A DNA stretch of 12,396 nt from assembly GCA_946482635.1 (NCBI GenBank), contig CAMLSG010000162.1:1-12396 (forward strand), in the 5' to 3' direction. Below, piece by piece: positions 1 through 4,656 of the stretch. Numbering within the stretch: the first letter of the stretch is position 1; the number at the start of each line of letters is the position of its first letter. The stretch is from an uncultured Duganella sp. GTDB lineage: Bacteria > Pseudomonadota > Gammaproteobacteria > Burkholderiales > Burkholderiaceae. Position numbers and translations under genes: made by a program. Under the pieces are notes generated by a model that had not been told where the DNA came from, did not search any database, and saw only the letters and a program-made list of their open reading frames with translations.

Positions 1-255
1 GCCCAGATCATCTTCACCCAGCAGTTGGCGCGCTTCCTGCCGGTTCCGACCCTGGAGACGCAGGCGGCCACCTTGCGCGCTGCGCTGGATGGAGCGTTCG
101 CTCCCAATCCGCGCCTGGGCGCCTACGTGCTGGACGAACAGGGCCGCTTGCGCGCCAATGTGGTGGTGTTCATCGATGGCAAGCGCAGCGAGCTCGACGA
201 GCCGCTGCGCAGTGATTCCAGGATCTACGTGCTGCAAGCTTTATCCGGAGGTTGA
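1..255 (+). CDS. MoaD/ThiS-family ubiquitin-fold protein (5' end cut by window edge)
   Basis: The reading frame is open to the first base and ends at TGA 253-255, giving 84 visible residues. The start codon is probably just outside the window: the first visible residues (AQIIFTQQLARFLPV) form the first beta strand of the ubiquitin fold, so the TTG at 25 would remove needed structure and is unlikely. The body (alternating strands with NVVVFIDGKR and a final IYVLQALSGG) fits MoaD/ThiS sulfur carriers, and it ends exactly in Gly-Gly, the tail that an E1-like enzyme would adenylate and thiocarboxylate. No molybdopterin or thiamine gene is visible. The partner gene, an Asp-box propeller, starts 2 nt after the stop, so this looks like a dedicated pair rather than a cofactor operon. 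Actual function unknown. Confidence 0.82.
   Translation, partial: AQIIFTQQLARFLPVPTLETQAATLRAALDGAFAPNPRLGAYVLDEQGRLRANVVVFIDGKRSELDEPLRSDSRIYVLQALSGG
247..251 (+). promoter_or_regulatory. Shine-Dalgarno site that sets the start of the Asp-box protein
   Basis: GGAGG lies 5 nt before ATG 257, inside the last codons of the MoaD-like gene. This fixes the start of the downstream gene at 257. The same frame is open back to an ATG at 89, but that stretch overlaps the MoaD-like gene and reads as an Arg/Cys/Ser-rich out-of-frame shadow. Confidence 0.85.
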
Positions 256-256
256 C

Positions 257-1345
257 ATGGCAGACCGCGCTTTCATTGCAAGCCGCAAAGGCTTGTTTGA
301 GCTGGCTTACCGCAACGGCGAATGGAAGCTGGAAGAGGACAAGTCCTTTTTTGGCGACCCGGTGTCGATGGTCTTGCACGATGCGCGCGACGGCGCCACG
401 TACGCCTGCCTGAACCTGGGCCACTTCGGCGCCAAACTGCACCGGCGCGATGCCGGCAGCGCGGAATGGCAGGAAATCGCCGTGCCGGCCTATCCACCCA
501 AGCCGCAGGACAGCAGCGACAAGGTCGACTGGACCCTCAGGCAAATCTGGGCGCTGGAAGCGGGCGGCCCGGACCAGCCCGGCGTGTTGTGGGCCGGTAC
601 CCTGCCGGGCGGCTTGTTCCGTTCCAGCGACCGCGGCGCAAGCTGGCAACTGGTGGAATCACTGTGGAACGTTCCCGAGCGCACGCAATGGTTTGGCGGC
701 GGCTATGACGTGCCCGGCATCCACAGCATCTGTGTCGACCCGCGCGACAGCAATTCCGTGCTGGTCGGCGTTTCGTGCGGCGGCGCCTGGCTGACCCGAG
801 ATGGCGGCGCCCATTGGCAGCTGCGCACCAAGGGCATGGCGGCGCGCTACATGCCGCCCGAGATGCAGGACGCCGGCGCGGTACAGGACCCGCACCGCAT
901 CGTGCGCTGCGCAGCCGAGCCGGACGTGCTGTGGTGCCAGCACCATAACGGCATCTGGCGCTCGCGCGATAACGGGGAAAGCTGGGAGGAAGTCACGGCG
1001 CCGCTGTCGAGCTTTGGCTTCGCGGTGGCAGTGCATCCGCGCGACGGCGCTACAGCCTGGTTCGTGCCGGCCGTGGCCGACCAGCAGCGGGTGCCGGTGG
1101 AGGCAGCGCTGGCCGTCAACCGCACGGCCGATGGCGGCGCCAGTTTCACGACCTTGCGCGGCGGCCTGCCGCAGGAGCATTGCTACGACCTGGTGTACCG
1201 CCACGGGCTGGCGGTGGCCGATGACGGCAAGACCTTGCTGATGGCCTCGACCACCGGCGGCGCCTGGCTCTCCACCAATGGCGGCGAACACTGGCAAACC
1301 ATTTCCACCACGCTGCCGCCGGTGTACGCGGTGCGCTTCAACTAA
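257..1345 (+). CDS. Asp-box (BNR) sialidase-like beta-propeller protein, cytoplasmic
   Basis: This 362-residue protein carries five Asp-box motifs (S/T-x-D/N-x-G-x-x-W/F) at about residues 123-130 (SSDRGASW), 180-187 (TRDGGAHW), 236-243 (SRDNGESW), 290-297 (TADGGASF) and 339-346 (STNGGEHW). They are spaced like the turns of a sialidase or sortilin-type propeller. I see neither the FRIP motif nor an obvious catalytic Arg triad of true sialidases, so the common label exo-alpha-sialidase should not be read as an activity. There is no signal peptide or membrane segment, so it should be cytoplasmic, unlike most Asp-box enzymes. The start at 257 is set by the GGAGG 5 nt upstream. The stop overlaps the convergent TetR gene by 8 bp. 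A role as binding scaffold or lyase-like enzyme is possible; function unknown. Confidence 0.88.
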   Translation: MADRAFIASRKGLFELAYRNGEWKLEEDKSFFGDPVSMVLHDARDGATYACLNLGHFGAKLHRRDAGSAEWQEIAVPAYPPKPQDSSDKVDWTLRQIWALEAGGPDQPGVLWAGTLPGGLFRSSDRGASWQLVESLWNVPERTQWFGGGYDVPGIHSICVDPRDSNSVLVGVSCGGAWLTRDGGAHWQLRTKGMAARYMPPEMQDAGAVQDPHRIVRCAAEPDVLWCQHHNGIWRSRDNGESWEEVTAPLSSFGFAVAVHPRDGATAWFVPAVADQQRVPVEAALAVNRTADGGASFTTLRGGLPQEHCYDLVYRHGLAVADDGKTLLMASTTGGAWLSTNGGEHWQTISTTLPPVYAVRFN

Positions 1346-1949
1346 TGCCGTAATAGGACAGGAACATTTCGACGGTGGCGGTGATGACCGCCTCCTGTTC
1401 CTGCGGCGTCAGCGGCTTCTTGCCCATGGCCACCTGCGGCCACAGCGCGAACGACTTCAACTGGCCTTGCAGCATATGCGACATGAAGGCCGGGTCGCCC
1501 GCTTTCAGCACCTTGTCTTCTTGTGCCGCACGCAGGAAACTGGCCACGCCTTCTTCCTTCTTGCCCAGTTTGGTCATCATGTCGCCGGCGCGTTGCGGCG
1601 CATGGATGGCTTCCGCAATGGCCACGCGCACCAGATCCAGGAAGTAGTCGTCGCGCAGCATGGCCATTTTCTGGCGCATCAGCTCCATCAACTGCGGCTT
1701 GACCGGCTTGCCTTGCTGGTAGCCGATCGCGTTCAGGGCCGCACTGCAATCCCACAGTTCCTGCAGGATTTGCTCGAACAGTTCGTCCTTGCTGGCGAAG
1801 TGGTTGTACACCGTGCGCTTGGATACGTTGGCCGCAGCTGCGATGCGATCCATGCTGGTGGCTTCGAAGCCGCGCGCACGGAATTCGGCAATGGCGGCCG
1901 TGATGATGGCGGCGCGCTTGCGGTCGGTGAGTTTGTCGGGTTGGTTCAT
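1338..1949 (-). CDS. TetR/AcrR-family transcriptional repressor (AefR-like C-terminal domain)
   Basis: This 203-residue protein has a typical TetR N-terminal helix-turn-helix at about residues 10-55: a first helix (RAAIITAAIAEFRARGFEATSMDRIA) followed by NVSKRTVYNHFASKDELF, with the conserved recognition stretch VSKRTVYNHF. The rest is an all-helical ligand-binding and dimerisation domain that resembles the AefR-like C-terminal type. It probably represses its own gene and the divergent metallo-hydrolase gene at 2029, since two palindromic sites lie in the 79-bp gap between them. No Shine-Dalgarno site precedes ATG 1949. A TAAAAT -10 candidate ends 7 nt before the ATG, suggesting a leaderless message. 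The 3' end overlaps the Asp-box gene by 8 bp in convergent orientation. The inducer is not visible from sequence. Confidence 0.95.
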   Translation of the reverse strand: MNQPDKLTDRKRAAIITAAIAEFRARGFEATSMDRIAAAANVSKRTVYNHFASKDELFEQILQELWDCSAALNAIGYQQGKPVKPQLMELMRQKMAMLRDDYFLDLVRVAIAEAIHAPQRAGDMMTKLGKKEEGVASFLRAAQEDKVLKAGDPAFMSHMLQGQLKSFALWPQVAMGKKPLTPQEQEAVITATVEMFLSYYGIS

Positions 1950-1956
1950 AAAGAAT

Positions 1957-1986
1957 ATTTTACACCGGGTAGTTTACTTTTCCCAA
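1957..1986 (-). promoter_or_regulatory. Predicted promoter of the tetR-type gene
   Basis: On the minus strand, TTGGGA (1986-1981) and TAAAAT (1962-1957) are separated by 18 nt. The -10 element ends 7 nt before ATG 1949 and overlaps the left operator-like site, as expected for autorepression. It is a prediction from hexamer matches only (4/6 and 5/6). Confidence 0.4.
1959..1973. promoter_or_regulatory. Left operator-like site, degenerate copy of the TetR palindrome
   Basis: TTTACACCGGGTAGT matches the perfect palindrome at 1994-2008 at 11 of 15 positions and keeps the TACAC and GTAGT half-site cores. The two copies start 35 bp apart. It lies across the predicted -10 region of the tetR-type gene. 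Confidence 0.5.
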
Positions 1987-2001
1987 AGTAGAAACTACAC
2001 T
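1973..2001 (+). promoter_or_regulatory. Predicted promoter of the metallo-hydrolase gene
   Basis: TTTACT (1973-1978) and TACACT (1996-2001) are separated by exactly 17 nt, each matching 4 of 6 consensus positions. The -10 lies inside the perfect palindrome at 1994-2008, so a bound repressor would block it. The start would be near 2008, giving a leader of about 20 nt. Confidence 0.45.
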
Positions 2002-2008
2002 GTGTAGT
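1994..2008. promoter_or_regulatory. Perfect 15-bp palindrome, probable TetR operator
   Basis: ACTACACTGTGTAGT has 7-bp arms that are perfect reverse complements around one central base. It lies between the divergent TetR and metallo-hydrolase genes, over the predicted -10 of the latter. Size and place fit a TetR-family operator. A second dyad surrounds it on the left (GTAGTTT 1969-1975 with AAACTAC 1992-1998, and ACTTT 1976-1980 with AAAGT 1985-1989). Confidence 0.7.
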
Positions 2009-2028
2009 GTAATTCATCCGGACCGAAC

Positions 2029-3060
2029 ATGAAACGAACCCTGCTGACTGGAGCGATCATCATCATGACTTGCCTTGCATACAACGCCGCCGATTCCCGC
2101 CCTGCGTACCAGAACGATGCGCCGCGCCAGCAGCCCGGTTTCCTGAAGATGGTGCAGGTGCTGTGGGATTTCACTTTCAACAAACCTGCCGGCACGGTGC
2201 CCAACCGGGCGCTGCCGGTGCAAGCACTCACTAGCGACCAATTGCTGGCTGCGCCTGACAACAGCCTGTTCCGCCTGGGCCATTCGACGATCCTGCTGAA
2301 ACTCAATGGCGAGTTCTGGCTGACCGATCCGGTGTTTTCCAAGCGCGCTTCGCCGGTGCAATGGGCCGGTCCGGCACGCTTCCATGCGCCACCGGTCAGC
2401 ATTGCCGACCTGCCGCCGATCAAGGGCGTGATCCTGTCGCACAACCATTACGACCACCTCGATTACGCTGCCATCCGCGAACTGGAAGCCAAGACCGAAC
2501 ATTTCCTCGCGCCGTTGGGCGTTGGCGACACCCTGGTGTCCTGGGGCGTGCCGGCGGCCAAGGTCCAGCAGCTCGGCTGGTGGCAATCGGCCGCGGCCGG
2601 CAGCCTGACACTGACTGCCACGCCGGCGCAACATTTCTCCGGTCGCACCCTGTGGGACAGCAACAAGACGCTGTGGGCTTCGTGGGTGATCGAGAGCGGC
2701 GGCCTGAAGGTCTTCTTCAGCGGCGATACCGGCTATTTCAAGGGCTTCAAGGAAATCGGCGAGCGCTTCGGCCCGTTTGACCTGACCTTGATGGAAACCG
2801 GCGCCTACGATCCCAACTGGCCGGACATCCACATGCAGCCGAGGGAAACCATGCAGGCCCACATCGACCTGCGCGGCAAGGTCATGCTGCCGATCCACAA
2901 CGGTACCTTCGACCTGGCCATGCACAGCTGGGACGATCCTTTCGAGCAGATCACCGCACTGGCCGCCGCGCGCGGCCAGACCCTGGCTACGCCGATGATC
3001 GGCGAGGCCCTTGATATCGCCCAGCCGCAGGCCACGGGCGCCTGGTGGAGGACGCCATGA
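2029..3060 (+). CDS. NAPE-PLD-like metallo-beta-lactamase-fold hydrolase, exported or membrane-anchored
   Basis: This 343-residue protein contains the HxHxDH metal motif as SHNHYDHLD (H138, H140, D142, H143), then H202 (AQHFSGR), D233 (SGDTGY) and H290 (PIHNGTF), the ligand order of the two-zinc MBL fold. TPAQHFSGR, GWW near 183 and the GDTGY block fit the N-acyl-phosphatidylethanolamine phospholipase D-like (UlaG/Lactamase_B_2) branch rather than true beta-lactamases. Residues 5-20 are hydrophobic after MKR, so it is probably exported; MTCLA is not a good lipobox because Thr precedes Cys. Divergent from a TetR repressor and preceded by a perfect palindrome over the -10, it is probably the repressor's main target. 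Substrate unknown; a phosphodiester or lipid-like ester is plausible. The ribosome site before ATG 2029 is weak. Confidence 0.92.
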   Translation: MKRTLLTGAIIIMTCLAYNAADSRPAYQNDAPRQQPGFLKMVQVLWDFTFNKPAGTVPNRALPVQALTSDQLLAAPDNSLFRLGHSTILLKLNGEFWLTDPVFSKRASPVQWAGPARFHAPPVSIADLPPIKGVILSHNHYDHLDYAAIRELEAKTEHFLAPLGVGDTLVSWGVPAAKVQQLGWWQSAAAGSLTLTATPAQHFSGRTLWDSNKTLWASWVIESGGLKVFFSGDTGYFKGFKEIGERFGPFDLTLMETGAYDPNWPDIHMQPRETMQAHIDLRGKVMLPIHNGTFDLAMHSWDDPFEQITALAAARGQTLATPMIGEALDIAQPQATGAWWRTP

Positions 3061-3156
3061 AGCCCTATCAGCAATTCTTGAAATTGTGGTCCCTGCCACG
3101 ACAAGGGGAGTCATGTTACAGTGAGGATAATGTTAACTTCCTGATAAGTGACTATC

Positions 3157-4176
3157 ATGACCTCACTGAAAACCCTGCCGCTGCTGCTGGCCAGCCTGCT
3201 TATCCTGCCGGCCCGGGCGGAAGGAGTCGGGCGTATCGACCGGAGTGCCGCGAAGCAGATTTCCGCTGACCTGAAGACTTGCGCCAAGCCTGAATGGCCG
3301 AAGGAAGCGTTGCGCAAGCAACAGGTCGGCACGGTCACGCTGGCCTTCCTGGTCGGCCTGGACGGCAAGGTGCTGGAATCGCGCGTTGACAAGTCGAGTG
3401 GACACCTGCAGCTGGACCTTGCGGCACAGGACGGCCTGGCCAAATGCCAGTTTACGCCGCCAGAAAGCGTAGGCCGCACAGAACCGACCTGGACCAGGAT
3501 GCAGTATGTCTGGACGCTCGAGGCGAAAAGAACGCCGCAGCAAATCAAGGCCGATTTCGTGAAGGACAAGTCGCTGGCGGAGCAAGGCGATGCGGAAGCC
3601 ATGTACCGCCTGAGCGGCGCCTATGCGGGTGGCCACGGTACCGAACGCAACCGCGAAGAATCCCTGCGCTGGCTGCGCCAGTCCGCCGAGTCGGGACTGG
3701 CCGCCGCCCAGGAAGCGCTGGGATATATGCTGGTGGTGGGAGACAACGTGGCAAAAGACCCTGATGAAGGCTGGGCCTGGACCGAAAAAGCTGCGGCCCA
3801 AGGACGCGCCCAGGCGCAAATGGCCCTGGGCATGTCTCTGTTGAGCGGGCGGGACAGGGAGCAAGACCCGGTGCGCGGCCGTGCACTGCTGGAAAAATCC
3901 ATCGCGCAGGGAAACACCATGGCCATGGGCATGCTGGGCACCTGGCTATTGCGTGAAGGCGGCGAACCGCAGCGGGGCCTGGAACTGCTGGAGACGGCGG
4001 CCGACAAACAAGACCGGTTGGCGCAGTTCACCCTGGGCGAGGCACTGGAGAAGGGGGAACTGCTGCCTCAGGATAATGCGCGCGCGCTCGCGTTATACCA
4101 GCGTTCGGCAGCGGGTGGCTATGGGCCTGCGGCCCGGGCCTTGGTTCGGCTGCAGCCACCGGTGGGGAAACCCTGA
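3157..4176 (+). CDS. Secreted TonB C-terminal domain plus Sel1-repeat protein
   Basis: From ATG 3157 this is 339 residues: a signal peptide (MTSLKTLPLLLASLLILPARA, likely cut after residue 21), a TonB C-terminal-like domain at about 42-122 (KPEWPKEAL, GTVTLAFLVGLDGKV, LAKCQFTPP), then about five Sel1/TPR-like helical repeats from 139 to 330 (for example GDAEAMYRLSGAYAGG, AAQEALGYML, AQAQMALGMSL). C42 and C97 could form a disulfide in the periplasm. It lacks the transmembrane anchor and proline-rich stalk of a true TonB, so it is probably a periplasmic adaptor, not the energy transducer. A GTG at 3148 is an alternative start but gives a worse signal peptide; neither start has a clear Shine-Dalgarno site. 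A four-codon mini-ORF (3130-3144) lies just upstream. Function unknown. Confidence 0.88.
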   Translation: MTSLKTLPLLLASLLILPARAEGVGRIDRSAAKQISADLKTCAKPEWPKEALRKQQVGTVTLAFLVGLDGKVLESRVDKSSGHLQLDLAAQDGLAKCQFTPPESVGRTEPTWTRMQYVWTLEAKRTPQQIKADFVKDKSLAEQGDAEAMYRLSGAYAGGHGTERNREESLRWLRQSAESGLAAAQEALGYMLVVGDNVAKDPDEGWAWTEKAAAQGRAQAQMALGMSLLSGRDREQDPVRGRALLEKSIAQGNTMAMGMLGTWLLREGGEPQRGLELLETAADKQDRLAQFTLGEALEKGELLPQDNARALALYQRSAAGGYGPAARALVRLQPPVGKP

Positions 4177-4497
4177 TCAGACTGCAATACTGATCAGCTT
4201 TCCGATCGCCTGGCCCAGCGTATTGGTGGTCGGCGGCGTGGGCAGCACGCCGGCCGGGATGCGCTGCTCGATTGCGCTGTCGAGGCGGGGCGTGGCGCGG
4301 GCGGGCGTAGCGGCGGCTTCGGCGCGCCGGCTTTCGAGCTGGTTGCGGGATAGTTCCTGGTTGTCGCGCTCAAGGGTTGCGCGGCTTAGATCGAGGCGGT
4401 CTTCGTCCTGGGCGACCTGGTCGCGATCCTGCTGCACCTTGCGCTCAGCAAATGCCACGGCAGTCTGCAGGGAGTTGACGGAATTCAGCGGGACCAC
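4177..4497 (-). CDS. Small coiled-coil protein of unknown function
   Basis: This 106-residue product is not in a family I recognise. Residues 8-62 are strongly charged with heptad-like spacing (ERKVQQDRDQVAQDEDRLDL, then ATLERDNQELSRNQLESRRA), a likely single coiled coil. The remainder is Pro/Ala/Thr-rich and ends in a short hydrophobic tail (TLGQAIGKLISIAV). No signal peptide is visible. The start is GTG 4497-4495: AAGGG lies 6 nt upstream on the minus strand, and an in-frame TAG lies one codon before the GTG, so no longer form is possible. Its stop codon abuts the stop of the Sel1 gene at a shared TGATCA (4174-4179). Amino-acid composition is protein-like, unlike the Arg/Ala/Cys-rich reading on the opposite strand. 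Confidence 0.7.
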   Translation of the reverse strand: MVPLNSVNSLQTAVAFAERKVQQDRDQVAQDEDRLDLSRATLERDNQELSRNQLESRRAEAAATPARATPRLDSAIEQRIPAGVLPTPPTTNTLGQAIGKLISIAV

Positions 4498-4585
4498 GAT
4501 CTACCCTTCGAAGCAACCTTTCACTCAGGCACCTTCGTCAGCTTAGGCCAAAACAGGGGTGAATGCTAGAGCTCGCTTTGCAAGC
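4498..4585. other. Leader and promoter region of the small coiled-coil gene
   Basis: This stretch lies upstream of the GTG of the coiled-coil gene and beyond the receptor terminator. It should carry the promoter of the small gene on the minus strand, but I found no convincing -35/-10 pair. A weak imperfect stem is possible (minus strand GAAG at about 4533-4530 with CTTC at about 4512-4509); it matches no RNA family I know. Nothing else seen. Confidence 0.35.
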
Positions 4586-4626
4586 AAAAAAAGGGCGCCG
4601 CAGCCTTGGAAAATCCTGCGACGCCC
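4586..4626 (-). terminator. Rho-independent terminator of the TonB-dependent receptor gene
   Basis: On the minus strand a GC-rich hairpin pairs GGGCGTCGCAGG (from 4626) with GGCTGCGGCGCCC (ending 4593), including the arms GGGCG and CGCCC, and is followed at once by a run of seven T (4592-4586). It begins about 30 nt after the receptor stop codon. There is no T run on the plus-strand side, so it works in the minus direction only. Confidence 0.9.
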
Positions 4627-4656
4627 GGAGGGGAAAGCTAAGGGAGGGTTACAACA

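Noticed and set aside
89..256. Upstream extension of the Asp-box gene to ATG 89
   Set aside because: It overlaps the MoaD-like gene, translates to Cys/Arg/Ser-rich shadow sequence, and GGAGG at 247-251 points to ATG 257.
1278..1991. 237-codon plus-strand frame across the TetR gene
   Set aside because: It is antisense to a textbook TetR protein and has His/Gln/Phe-rich shadow composition.
3084..3104. Small hairpin GTGG/CCAC after the metallo-hydrolase gene
   Set aside because: The stem is too short and no T run follows, so I do not call it a terminator.
2014..3114. 366-codon minus-strand frame opposite the metallo-hydrolase gene
   Set aside because: No conserved motif; the plus-strand gene has all metal ligands and a regulated promoter.
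3881..4546. 221-codon plus-strand frame across the Sel1 3' end and the coiled-coil gene
   Set aside because: It is out of frame with the Sel1 repeats and Arg/Ser/Trp/Cys-rich, and it has no ribosome site.
4505..4560. Possible riboswitch-like leader upstream of the coiled-coil gene
   Set aside because: Only a weak imperfect stem is present and the sequence does not match glycine, c-di-GMP or other riboswitch cores that I know.
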